Positions 31,470-39,458 of a stretch of 64,000 nt of DNA are shown here, one piece after another. The DNA comes from DASQFQ01 sp963805525 (GTDB lineage: Bacteria; Actinomycetota; Thermoleophilia; Solirubrobacterales; Solirubrobacteraceae), in NCBI GenBank assembly GCA_963805525.1, contig CAWDUT010000006.1, forward strand, positions 1,240,001 to 1,304,000, read 5' to 3'. The first letter of the stretch is position 1; every line of letters begins with the position of its first letter. The position numbers were made by a program, and so were the translations under genes. Below the pieces are notes generated by a model. It was not told the origin of the DNA. It saw only the letters and a list, made by a program, of their open reading frames with translations, and did not search any database.

Positions 31470-33821
31470 CTACTGCCTTGCCATAGCCACCCGCAGCAGT
31501 TCGTCGGAGCCGAGCACGTGGTCGGCGTCGTCGGCGGCCGCGCCGACGTCGATCTCGACCCACCGCACCTCGCCCGTGAAGTCGTTCGGCACGGGGTAGT
31601 CGTCGGCGACCAGGGCGCCGCCCTCCTTGCCGACGTCGCAGGTGTCGTCGGCCGAGAAGATCATCGCCGCGGTGGCGCCGACCGCGCCGTCGCCGACCGG
31701 CTCGCCATCCACGAACAGACTGGCCGTGCCGCCCTTGCCGAGCCCAGGTCCGTCGTAGGCGAACTCCATCCGCACCTGGTGCACGCCGGCCGGGACCTCC
31801 CGCTCGGAGCCGACGTAGAAGCGCTGGACGCCGAGCAGGTTGTAGCAATAGCGCAGCCGGCCGTCCTTGAGGTACAGCGCCCAGCCGCCGATGCTGCCGC
31901 CCTGGGCGATGACCACGCCCTGCGCGCCGCCCTCCGGCACGTCGATCTCCGCCGTCACGGCGTGCGACTTGTTCTTGATCGACACGACCGCGTGCTCTGA
32001 CAGCCGGCTCATGCCGCCGAACAGCCGCTGTCGGTCGCCCTTGACCAGCACCGGGCGACCCGCGATCTCGGGCATCAGGCGCTCGGCCACGCGGTCGTCG
32101 AGCGGCAGCACGCTGTTCTTGGTCGCCTCGATCACGAACAGCCGCTGGAGGTGGTGCAGCCGCTCCGGCTCGCGCGCCGCCACGTCCTCGGCCTGCGTCC
32201 AGTCGGCGCTGGTGTCGTAGAGCTCCCAGACGTCGTCGTCGAACGCGGGCACCTCCTCGCCCTGGAGCAGCCACGGCGTCGTGTGCCGGGTCACCGCGGT
32301 CCACCCCTTGTGGTAGATCGCGCGGTTGCCGAACATCTCGAAGTACTGCGTCTCGTGGCGCTCGGCCGCGCCGGAGTCGTCGAACGAGTAGCGCATGCTC
32401 GTGCCCTGGATCGGCGTCTGCTGGATGCCGTTCACGAACGTCGGCTCGGGCAGCCCGGCCGCCTCGAGCACGGTCGGTGCCAGATCGATCACATGCGCGA
32501 ACTGCGTTCGCACCTCGCCGCGGGCAGCGAAGCCGTCGGGCCAGCTGACGATCGTGCCGTTGCGGGTCCCGCCGAAGTGCGACGCGACCTGCTTCGTCCA
32601 CTGGTACGGCGTGTCCATCGCGTGCGCCCAGCCGACCGCGTAGTGGTTGTAGCTGTCCGGGCCGCCGAACTCGTCGAGCCGCTCGATCATGAACTCCGGC
32701 GTCTCGATCGCCGCGGCGCCGTTGAAGTTGATCATCTCGTTGAACGTGCCGTTCAACGTGCCCTCTGCCGAGGCCCCGTTGTCGCCGACGATGTAGTAGA
32801 CGAGCGTGTTGTCGAGCACCTCGAGTTCCTCGAGCGCGTCCAGCAGCCGGCCCACGTGATGGTCGGTGAACTCGAGGAAGCCCGCGTAGACCTCCATCTG
32901 CCGGCGCAGGACGGGCTTGAGATCCTCCGGCATGTCGTCCCAGGCCGGGATCTCCTTGTGGCGCGCGGTCAGCTCCGCGTCCGGCGGGATCACGCCGAGC
33001 TCCTTCTGGCGCGCGAAGATCTCCTCGCGCAGCGCGTCCCAGCCGGCGTCGAAGCGACCGCTGTACTTGTCCGCCCACTCCTTCGGCACGTGGTGCGGGG
33101 CGTGCGTCGCGCCCGGCGCGAAGTAGGCGAAGAACGGCTTGTCGGCCATCAGCGACTTCTGCTGGCGCACCCAGCCGATCGCCTTGTCGGTCATGTCGCC
33201 CATGAGGTGGTAGCCCTCCTCGGGCGTGCCCCACGGCTCGACCGGCGTGGTCCCCTCGTAGAGCGCGGGGTAGTACTGGTGCGCCTCGCCGCCGATGAAG
33301 CCGTAGAAGTACTCGAAGCCGCTGCCGGTGGGCCAGTTCTCGAACGGCCCCATCGGGCTCGTCTCCCACACCGGGACCTCGTGGCATTTGCCGAACTGCG
33401 CCGTCGAGTAGCCGTTGAGCTTGAGGATCTCCGCGAGCGGCGCGCAGTGGTTCGGGCGCCGCGACGAGTACCCCGGAGCGGCCGTCGCGATCTCGGTGAT
33501 GCCGCCCATGCCGACGGTGTGGTGGTTGCGGCCGCTGAGCAGCGCCGCGCGCGTCGGTGAGCACAGGGCGGTCGTGTGGAAGCGGTTGTACTTCAGCCCG
33601 CCGGCGGCCAGCCGCTCGGCGTTCGGCGTGGCGATCGCGCCGCCGAACGCGCTCGACGCGCCGAAGCCGACGTCGTCGAGCAGGACGACCAGCACGTTCG
33701 GCGCGCCGGCCGGCGGCCGCACGGGCTCGATCGGCGGGAACGTCGTGTCCGGGTCCTTCGCGTCGTAGGTCGTCAGCCCGGTGGGATGCCGGTCGGGGAC
33801 CGGCAGGACGTCTCGCTTCAT
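31470..33821 (-). CDS. arylsulfatase (AtsD-like) with C-terminal lectin-like domain
   Basis: A 783-residue type I sulfatase. Cys-87 in the CSPTRAALLSGR signature is the residue converted to formylglycine; Asp-49/Asp-50 (VLLDDVGFG) bind calcium. The sulfatase domain takes about residues 38-560; the last 200 residues form a beta-rich, concanavalin-like domain (VSIKNKSHAVTAEIDVPEGG, GGWALYLKDGRLRYCYN). Size and layout fit mycobacterial AtsD. No signal peptide is seen, so it may be cytoplasmic. AGGAG precedes ATG 33821. It lies between two response regulators, and the maturase gene is divergent at 34335. Confidence 0.92.
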   Translation of the reverse strand: MKRDVLPVPDRHPTGLTTYDAKDPDTTFPPIEPVRPPAGAPNVLVVLLDDVGFGASSAFGGAIATPNAERLAAGGLKYNRFHTTALCSPTRAALLSGRNHHTVGMGGITEIATAAPGYSSRRPNHCAPLAEILKLNGYSTAQFGKCHEVPVWETSPMGPFENWPTGSGFEYFYGFIGGEAHQYYPALYEGTTPVEPWGTPEEGYHLMGDMTDKAIGWVRQQKSLMADKPFFAYFAPGATHAPHHVPKEWADKYSGRFDAGWDALREEIFARQKELGVIPPDAELTARHKEIPAWDDMPEDLKPVLRRQMEVYAGFLEFTDHHVGRLLDALEELEVLDNTLVYYIVGDNGASAEGTLNGTFNEMINFNGAAAIETPEFMIERLDEFGGPDSYNHYAVGWAHAMDTPYQWTKQVASHFGGTRNGTIVSWPDGFAARGEVRTQFAHVIDLAPTVLEAAGLPEPTFVNGIQQTPIQGTSMRYSFDDSGAAERHETQYFEMFGNRAIYHKGWTAVTRHTTPWLLQGEEVPAFDDDVWELYDTSADWTQAEDVAAREPERLHHLQRLFVIEATKNSVLPLDDRVAERLMPEIAGRPVLVKGDRQRLFGGMSRLSEHAVVSIKNKSHAVTAEIDVPEGGAQGVVIAQGGSIGGWALYLKDGRLRYCYNLLGVQRFYVGSEREVPAGVHQVRMEFAYDGPGLGKGGTASLFVDGEPVGDGAVGATAAMIFSADDTCDVGKEGGALVADDYPVPNDFTGEVRWVEIDVGAAADDADHVLGSDELLRVAMARQ

Positions 33822-33823
33822 CT

Positions 33824-34291
33824 TCACTCCTCGTCGGGATCCGCCGGTGGCCAGTAGCGCCCGAGCTCGGCCCGGGCCAGGTGGGTCTTGCGCACGAACC
33901 CGCGGGCGCCGCAGGCGGCGATCTGCTCGTCCATGTGCTCGTAGTCGCCGTCGGAGGCGAGCAGGACGGCGAGTCCGGGATGGCTGCGCGTCAGCACCCC
34001 GCACACGCCGAAGCCGTCGTCGTCGCCGAGGCGGACGTCGAGCAGCAGCGCGCTCGGGTCGTGATGCTCGACGGCGTCGATCGCCGTGGCGCCGCTGGCC
34101 GCCTCGGCCACGACCTCGTAGCCCCGCGCCTCGAGCAGCCGCCGCGCGACGCGGCGGAATCCGGCTTGGTCGTCCACGATCACAACCCGCGGGCGCGTGG
34201 CGCAGCTCCTCTCGACGATGATCGTCTCAGGGTGCGCGGCCAGCGGCTCGGCGACAAGGGTGCGTACATGCGTCCCCCGAGATGGGCGCAC
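33824..34291 (-). CDS. single-domain response regulator receiver
   Basis: A 155-residue receiver with no output domain: Asp-40/Asp-41 (VIVDDQAGF), phospho-acceptor Asp-85 (LLLDVRLGDDDG) and Lys-135 (FVRKTHL). About 33 residues precede the receiver if the GTG at 34291 is the start; it is the only ATG/GTG before the receiver core, but a start inside the domain edge cannot be excluded. The stop lies two bases from the sulfatase start, so the two are coupled. It may pass phosphate or modulate a partner protein. Confidence 0.82.
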   Translation of the reverse strand: MRPSRGTHVRTLVAEPLAAHPETIIVERSCATRPRVVIVDDQAGFRRVARRLLEARGYEVVAEAASGATAIDAVEHHDPSALLLDVRLGDDDGFGVCGVLTRSHPGLAVLLASDGDYEHMDEQIAACGARGFVRKTHLARAELGRYWPPADPDEE

Positions 34292-34300
34292 GCACCCTTG
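34255..34300. repeat. 11-base perfect inverted repeat between receiver and FGE genes
   Basis: CAAGGGTGCGT (34255-34265) and its exact complement (34290-34300) flank 24 bases. The right arm covers the receiver GTG start and is 34 bases before the FGE start. It could be an operator for the divergent genes or a hairpin in either mRNA. Confidence 0.5.
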
Positions 34301-34334
34301 AGCAGCGCCCGGGCGGGCTGCGAGGCTGCGCCGG

Positions 34335-35198
34335 ATGAGGGCTATCCCGGCCGGCTCGTTCCTGATGGGCAGCGACGACTTCTACCCGGAGGAGGCGCCC
34401 GCCCGTCGCGTGGAGGTCGAGGCGTTCTCGATCGACGAGCGGCCGGTCACCGTCGCGGAGTTCCGCCGCTTCGTGAAGGCTACGGGCCATGTCACGGTCG
34501 CCGAGCGCGCACCCGACGCGGCCGACTTCCCGGACGCCGACCCGGCGCTGCTCGTGCCGGGCTCGCTGGTGTTCCACCCCACCCGCGGGCCCGTCGACCT
34601 CTCCGACGCCCTCAGCTGGTGGAGCTACGTCCCGGGCGCCAGCTGGTCGCGGCCCGAAGGCCCGGCCAGCGACGTGTACACCCGCGCGGGGCACCCCGTC
34701 ACCCACATCGCGCACGAGGACGCGCTCGCGTACGCGGCGTGGGTGGGCAAGGCGCTCCCCACCGAGGCCGAGTGGGAGTACGCCGCCCGCGGCGGGCTCG
34801 AGGGCGCCGTCTACGCGTGGGGGAGCGAACCGTTCCCCGACGGGCGCGCGATGGCGAACACCTGGCACGGCGAGTTCCCGTGGCAGCACCTCGGCGTCGA
34901 CGGCTTCACCCGGACCTCGCCCGTCGCCACCTATCCCGCCAACGGCTACGGCCTCTACGACATGACCGGCAACGTCTGGGAGTGGACCGTCGACGCCTTC
35001 GAGCACGCGCCGTCCGTCTCGCCCTGCTGCGGCGGTGGCGCCGCGGCCGCCGCCGGCGAGCGGCGGCTCGTGATCAAGGGCGGCTCCCACCTGTGCGCGC
35101 CGAACTACTGCCTGCGCTACCGCCCGGCGGCACGTCAGAGTGAGACACCTGACACCTCGACTGGCCACCTGGGCTTCCGCTGTGTCACGCGCGACTAG
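34335..35198 (+). CDS. formylglycine-generating enzyme (sulfatase maturase)
   Basis: A 287-residue FGE-sulfatase domain protein, the copper-dependent oxidase that turns the sulfatase Cys into formylglycine. IPAGSFLMGSDDFYPEEAP opens the domain, GKALPTEAEWEYAARGG and YDMTGNVWEW are core motifs. The active-site pair is Cys-254 and Cys-259 in GGSHLCAPNYCLRYRPAAR, matching the human pair 336/341, and the end GHLGFRC is conserved. It lies back to back with the sulfatase operon, its obvious client. The kinase gene overlaps its 3' end. Confidence 0.94.
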   Translation: MRAIPAGSFLMGSDDFYPEEAPARRVEVEAFSIDERPVTVAEFRRFVKATGHVTVAERAPDAADFPDADPALLVPGSLVFHPTRGPVDLSDALSWWSYVPGASWSRPEGPASDVYTRAGHPVTHIAHEDALAYAAWVGKALPTEAEWEYAARGGLEGAVYAWGSEPFPDGRAMANTWHGEFPWQHLGVDGFTRTSPVATYPANGYGLYDMTGNVWEWTVDAFEHAPSVSPCCGGGAAAAAGERRLVIKGGSHLCAPNYCLRYRPAARQSETPDTSTGHLGFRCVTRD

Positions 35199-36942
35199 CG
35201 CCACCGCCGTCGCGGGCGCCGTGCTGGTCTGCCTGACGGCGGTGCTCGTCGCGTCGTGGACGAACTGGGTCGAAGGGCTGGCGCGCGCGCTGATGGTCGG
35301 CGCGCCGATCGCGGTCGGGCTCTACGCGCGCCGCCGCGTGCCGTTCGCCCGCTTCGGAGGGCTGCTCGTCGGGGTCGGCGTCGTCTGGTTCGTGGCGACG
35401 CTCTCGAACTCCCCGAACGAGGTCGTCTACAGCGTCGGCCGGATCGGCGGCTGGTTGGCGGAGGCCGCGATCGTCTATGCGGTCCTCTCCTTCCCGACCG
35501 GGCGGCTTCCCGAGCGGGTGGACCGCGTTCTCGCCGCGGCCACCGGCGCCCTCGTGGTCGTCCTCTACCTGCCGACCGCCCTGCTGGTCGACGCGTATCC
35601 CGTTCCCACGCTGTTCATGAGTTGCAGCGAGGGCTGCCCGCCCAACGCCTTCGATGTGGTCAGCCCGGAGCCGGGGTTCGTCAGCGACGTCGTGTACCCG
35701 CTGCGGGAGGTGATCCTGGTCGCGATCACGATCGCGGTGGTGCTGCGGCTCGGCGCCCGGCTGCGTGCGGCGACCCCCGTGATGCGCCGTACACTCGAGC
35801 CGGTCCTCCTCGCCGCGATCTTCCGCGTCGCGGCGCTCGGCGGGGCGATCCTGATGCGACGGCTCGACCTCAACGAGCGCGTGGTCAACGCGGGTGTGTG
35901 GGTCGTCGCGCTGGCGCTGCCGGTCCTCGCGTTCGCGTTTCTCGCCGGCCTCGTGCGCTGGCGGCTGTTCGTGGCGGGCGCGATGCAGCGCCTCGCCACG
36001 CGGCTGCCGGGCCATGCCGAGCCGGAGCAGCTGCAGGCCGCGCTCGCCGACGCGTTCGACGACCCGTCGATCGAGATCGTCTACTGCCTCGACGACGGCT
36101 GGGTCGACGCGGACGGCCGCCCGTTCGTGGCGCCGCCCGTCGCGTCGGGTCGCTGGCTGACCGTGGTCGAGGACGACGGCGAGCGCGTGGCGGCGATCGT
36201 GCACGACGCCGGGCTGCGCAACGACGACGCGTTCGTCGCCACTGCCACCTCGTACGCGCTGATGACGCTGGACAACCAGCGGCTGACCGCGCAGGCCCGC
36301 GGCCTGCTGCACGAGGTGAGCGAGTCGCGCGCGCGGATCCAGGCGACCGCCGACGAGGAGCGCCGCCGGATCGAGCGCGACCTGCACGACGGCGCGCAGC
36401 AGCGCCTCGTCGCGCTGCGCATCCAGCTCGAGCTCGAGGCGGAGGAGGCGGAGCCCGCCGACGCCGAGCGCGCCGCCACGCTGCGCCGGCTCGGCGCGGA
36501 CGTCGAGGAGGCGATCGACGAGGTGCGCTCGCTCGCGCGCGGCATCTACCCGGCGGCGCTCGCCGATCGCGGGCTCGCCGACGCGCTGCGGGCGGCCGCG
36601 TTGCGCTCGCCGCTGCCGGCGACCGTGCTCGTCACCGGGGTCGGCCGCTACTCGCGCGAGATCGAGACGACCGCGTACTTCTGCTGCCTCGAGGCGCTGC
36701 AGAACGCGGCCAAGCACGCCCATGGCGCGAGCGCCGCCGTGATCGAGCTGTCGGACAACGGCACGCTGCGCGTCGAGGTCCGCGACGATGGGGCGGGCTT
36801 CGACGTCGCGACCGTCGACCACGGCTCCGGCCTGGTGAACATGCGCGACCGTCTCTCCGCCGTGGGGGGCGAGCTGGCGACCGATTCGAGCCCGGGCCGG
36901 GGCGCGCGCATCGTCATCACGATCCCGCTCGACACTTCGTAG
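35140..36942 (+). CDS. NarL-type sensor histidine kinase with multi-span membrane domain
   Basis: A 600-residue kinase if GTG 35140 is used; GTG 35182 (VSRATSATAVAG) would give 586 residues and a smaller overlap with FGE. Seven or eight hydrophobic segments fill residues 20-280. The HisKA_3 dimerisation box is DEERRRIERDLHDGAQQRL with His-416, and the HATPase domain (510-595) has EALQNAAKHA and DDGAGF, GSGLVNMRDR. It overlaps the FGE gene, so translation is coupled. Partners are likely the NarL regulator at 30766 or the lone receiver at 33824. Confidence 0.9.
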   Translation: MRHLTPRLATWASAVSRATSATAVAGAVLVCLTAVLVASWTNWVEGLARALMVGAPIAVGLYARRRVPFARFGGLLVGVGVVWFVATLSNSPNEVVYSVGRIGGWLAEAAIVYAVLSFPTGRLPERVDRVLAAATGALVVVLYLPTALLVDAYPVPTLFMSCSEGCPPNAFDVVSPEPGFVSDVVYPLREVILVAITIAVVLRLGARLRAATPVMRRTLEPVLLAAIFRVAALGGAILMRRLDLNERVVNAGVWVVALALPVLAFAFLAGLVRWRLFVAGAMQRLATRLPGHAEPEQLQAALADAFDDPSIEIVYCLDDGWVDADGRPFVAPPVASGRWLTVVEDDGERVAAIVHDAGLRNDDAFVATATSYALMTLDNQRLTAQARGLLHEVSESRARIQATADEERRRIERDLHDGAQQRLVALRIQLELEAEEAEPADAERAATLRRLGADVEEAIDEVRSLARGIYPAALADRGLADALRAAALRSPLPATVLVTGVGRYSREIETTAYFCCLEALQNAAKHAHGASAAVIELSDNGTLRVEVRDDGAGFDVATVDHGSGLVNMRDRLSAVGGELATDSSPGRGARIVITIPLDTS

Positions 36943-36963
36943 TCCCACGAGAGGAGCAAGACG

Positions 36964-37455
36964 ATGCCGACCTACCGGGTGCGCGAGAAGATGCTCTCGA
37001 TCGGCGACGACATGTGGATCGAGAACGACGCGGGCGAACGGGTCTTCAAGGTGAACGGCAAGGCGCTGCGGGTGCGCAAGACGATGGTCTTCGAGGACAC
37101 CGAGGGCCGCGAGCTGTGCAAGATCCAGGGCCGGGTGCTGCGCGTGCGCGACAGCATGGAGATCGAGGACCCCGACGGCGAGCGCATCGCAATGATCAAG
37201 AAGGCCGTGATCTCGCCGCTGCGCGAGCGCTGGGTCGTCGACCGGCCGGACGCGCCCGACCTGAAGGTCCAGGGCAAGATCCTCGACCACGAGTACAAGA
37301 TCGAAGAGGACGGCCACAAGATCGCCGAGGTGTCCAAGCGCTGGTTCCGCGTGCGCGACACCTACGGCGTGGAGGTCGCGCCCGGCCAGAACGACATCCT
37401 CGTCCTCGCCGTGACGGCCGCGATCGACGCGATGACGTCCGACCGCGCCGGCTGA
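36964..37455 (+). CDS. LURP-one-related / tubby-like fold protein
   Basis: A 163-residue protein with the LURP-one (scramblase-like beta-barrel) pattern: repeated short strands alternating with polar turns (MWIENDAGERVFKVNGKAL, SMEIEDPDGERIAMIKKAV, KIEEDGHKIAEVSKRWFRVRDTYGVEV). Bacterial members are widespread and their function is unknown. GAGAGGAG precedes ATG 36964. It follows the kinase by 21 bases and may be co-transcribed. Confidence 0.88.
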   Translation: MPTYRVREKMLSIGDDMWIENDAGERVFKVNGKALRVRKTMVFEDTEGRELCKIQGRVLRVRDSMEIEDPDGERIAMIKKAVISPLRERWVVDRPDAPDLKVQGKILDHEYKIEEDGHKIAEVSKRWFRVRDTYGVEVAPGQNDILVLAVTAAIDAMTSDRAG

Positions 37456-37498
37456 GTCAAGCGATGGTTCATCAACCCCCACACCGCGGAGGTCGTCC

Positions 37499-38185
37499 AT
37501 GAGCAGTTCGCAAGCCGGTCGCAACGGAGCGTCCGGCGCCCCGCCTGTCCCACTCCGGTTCGAGGTCACGCTCCTCGCCGTCACCGACGTCGATCGCGCG
37601 AAGGCGTTCTACGAGCGGCTCGGCTGGCGGCTCGACGCCGACTTCCCGCTCGGGGAGCACGACCGGATCATCCAGTTCACACCTCCGGGTGCGCCCGCGT
37701 CGATCCAGTTCGGCTCGGGGCTGACGGACATGGCGCCCGGCTCGGCCGAGGGCCTCTACCTGATCGTCGAGGACATCGAGGCGGCCCGCAACGACCTGCT
37801 CGGCCGCGGGGCGGACGTCAGCGAGATCTGGCACGGCCGCGGGCTCGGCAACGAGGGGATGGAGCCCGGCCCTGACCCGGAGCGCGCCTCCTACGCCAGC
37901 TTCGCGTCGTTCGCCGACCCCGACGGCAACCGCTACCTGATGCAGGAGATCAAGACGCGGCTCCCGGGCCGGGTCGGGCTGGGGGACTCCGAGGCGCTCG
38001 CCGCGCTCCTGCACGAGACGTCGATCCGCCACGGCACGTTCGAGGCGGCCGCCCCCGAGCACGACTGGTGGGACTGGTACGCGGCGTACATGGATGCCCG
38101 CGAGCGCGGGAACTCCGAGGACGAGGCCGCGGACGCCGCCGGGCGCTACATGGCGGAGGTGAAGCACGTAGAAGCACGTGGGTAG
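37499..38185 (+). CDS. VOC family protein with C-terminal helical extension
   Basis: A 228-residue protein. Residues 18-155 form a vicinal-oxygen-chelate (glyoxalase-like) domain: VTLLAVTDVDRAKAFYERLGW, then SFADPDGNRYLMQEI at its end. The last 70 residues (HDWWDWYAAYMDARERG) form a helical tail often fused to such domains. Metal-binding residues are not clearly canonical, so no reaction is named. A GGAGG site precedes ATG 37499. Near its 3' end there is a tandem duplication of GAAGCACGT (38161-38179). Confidence 0.86.
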   Translation: MSSSQAGRNGASGAPPVPLRFEVTLLAVTDVDRAKAFYERLGWRLDADFPLGEHDRIIQFTPPGAPASIQFGSGLTDMAPGSAEGLYLIVEDIEAARNDLLGRGADVSEIWHGRGLGNEGMEPGPDPERASYASFASFADPDGNRYLMQEIKTRLPGRVGLGDSEALAALLHETSIRHGTFEAAAPEHDWWDWYAAYMDARERGNSEDEAADAAGRYMAEVKHVEARG

Positions 38186-38217
38186 CGGGCGCTAGCATCG
38201 TCGGGCGGGACGGGTTC

Positions 38218-39366
38218 GTGTCTTCCGACGTCCACATCGACCGTCCCGGGGCGCGGTTCGGCCGCCGGGACTTGCTCCGCACCGTTGCCGAGGGAACCGC
38301 GGGCGCGGTTGGCGACGAGTTCCTGCGCTGCCTGGTCCGTCACGTCGCGCTGGCGTTCGACGCGAAGTTCGCGTTCGTCGCCGAGGCGTCGGACCCGACC
38401 GGGGCGCACGTGCAGGTCATCAGCGGCTGGTTCGAGGGCGATTGGATGGGCGAGCCGTTCGAGTACGACACGGAGGGCAAGCCGTGCGCGCTGGTGGTGG
38501 AGCGGGACGTCGTCGCCTTCCCGGACGCGCTGACCAAGCGCTTCCCCGGGGCCAAGCCGGCGATCGACATGGGGCTGGAGAGCTACCTCGCGGTCTGCCT
38601 GCGGGCGTCGGACGGCACGCACCTCGGCCACATGGCGGTGATGGACGCGGGGCCGTTGACGGCCGGCGAGGACGACGTCGCGGCGATGCGGATCTTCGCC
38701 TCGCGCACCGCGGCCGAGCTCGAGCGCCGCCGGCAGGCGGCCGCGTTGCGGCGCTCGCGCGCGCGTGTGATCGAGGCCGGTGACACCGAGCGCCGGCGGG
38801 TGGGGCGCGACCTGCACGACGGCGCGCAGCAGCGGCTCGCGGTGGTGTCGAACCTGCTGACGGTGGCGCAGCGGCGGCTGGAGCGCGGAGAGCAGCCGGG
38901 CGACGTGCTGGACCGGGCCAGCGAGGAGCTCGGCGCGGCGCAGGTCGAGATGCGCGACCTCGCGCGCGGGCTCCATCCGGTGGCGCTCTCCGAGCGCGGG
39001 CTGCGCAACGCGCTCGAGTCGCTGACGGTCGGGGCCGACACGGTGGTGACCGTCGACGTCACGGAGGAGGATCTGCCACCCGAGCTCGAGCTCGCCGCCT
39101 ACTTCGTCGTCTCCGAGTCTCTGACCAACGCGCGCAAGTACGCCGGTGCGCGGGCCGTCGGGGTGCGGGTCGCCCGCGAGGCCGGCGCGCTCCTCGTCGA
39201 GGTCGTGGACGACGGCTGCGGCGGTGCCGACCCGGGCGGCGGGACGGGGCTGCTCGGGCTCGCCGACCGGATCGACGCGCTCGGCGGCAGCCTCGAGGTC
39301 GAGAGCCCGTTCGGCGGCGGGACGCGTGTCAGCGCGCGCCTGCCGCTGCCCGCATCCGGGAGCTAG
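38218..39366 (+). CDS. GAF-domain sensor histidine kinase (NarL type)
   Basis: A 382-residue soluble kinase. A GAF domain covers about residues 22-168 (FLRCLVRHVALAFDAKFAFVAE). The HisKA_3 box is DTERRRVGRDLHDGAQQRL with His-200, and the HATPase domain (280-380) has ESLTNARKYA, DDGCGG and GTGLLGLADRIDALGG. GTG 38218 is chosen because the 50 extra codons upstream overlap the VOC gene and have no domain. No regulator is adjacent; a NarL partner such as 30766 is possible. Confidence 0.9.
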   Translation: MSSDVHIDRPGARFGRRDLLRTVAEGTAGAVGDEFLRCLVRHVALAFDAKFAFVAEASDPTGAHVQVISGWFEGDWMGEPFEYDTEGKPCALVVERDVVAFPDALTKRFPGAKPAIDMGLESYLAVCLRASDGTHLGHMAVMDAGPLTAGEDDVAAMRIFASRTAAELERRRQAAALRRSRARVIEAGDTERRRVGRDLHDGAQQRLAVVSNLLTVAQRRLERGEQPGDVLDRASEELGAAQVEMRDLARGLHPVALSERGLRNALESLTVGADTVVTVDVTEEDLPPELELAAYFVVSESLTNARKYAGARAVGVRVAREAGALLVEVVDDGCGGADPGGGTGLLGLADRIDALGGSLEVESPFGGGTRVSARLPLPASGS

Positions 39367-39420
39367 CCACAGTTCCGACCGATGGCATGCCGTAGCCGCC
39401 GCGCGGCCGGCATAAGGCAG

Positions 39421-39458
39421 CCTTCTCGAACCACCAGACAACCGAGAAGGAGTTCGAG
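39421..39458 (+). promoter_or_regulatory. two exclusive hairpins over the pump ribosome-binding site
   Basis: CCTTCTCG (39421-39428) pairs with CGAGAAGG (39443-39450), which contains the AGAAGGAG site of the pump. CTCGAAC (39425-39431) can instead pair with GTTCGAG (39452-39458), ending at the ATG. Both pairings use 39425-39428, so only one can form. It could act as an RNA switch or be a DNA operator. Confidence 0.4.

Noticed and set aside
30766..33564. 932-codon open frame ending as the NarL regulator
   Set aside because: Only the part from 31446 is a protein; the rest is a second frame of the sulfatase gene. It is not a sulfatase-regulator fusion.
35185..37584. 799-codon open frame on the minus strand
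   Set aside because: It is antisense to the kinase, LURP-one and VOC genes, has no domain and an Arg/His/Asp-rich composition typical of shadow frames in GC-rich DNA.
38161..38180. tandem GAAGCACGT duplication
   Set aside because: Only two copies at the very end of the VOC gene; most likely a small slippage event, without further structure.
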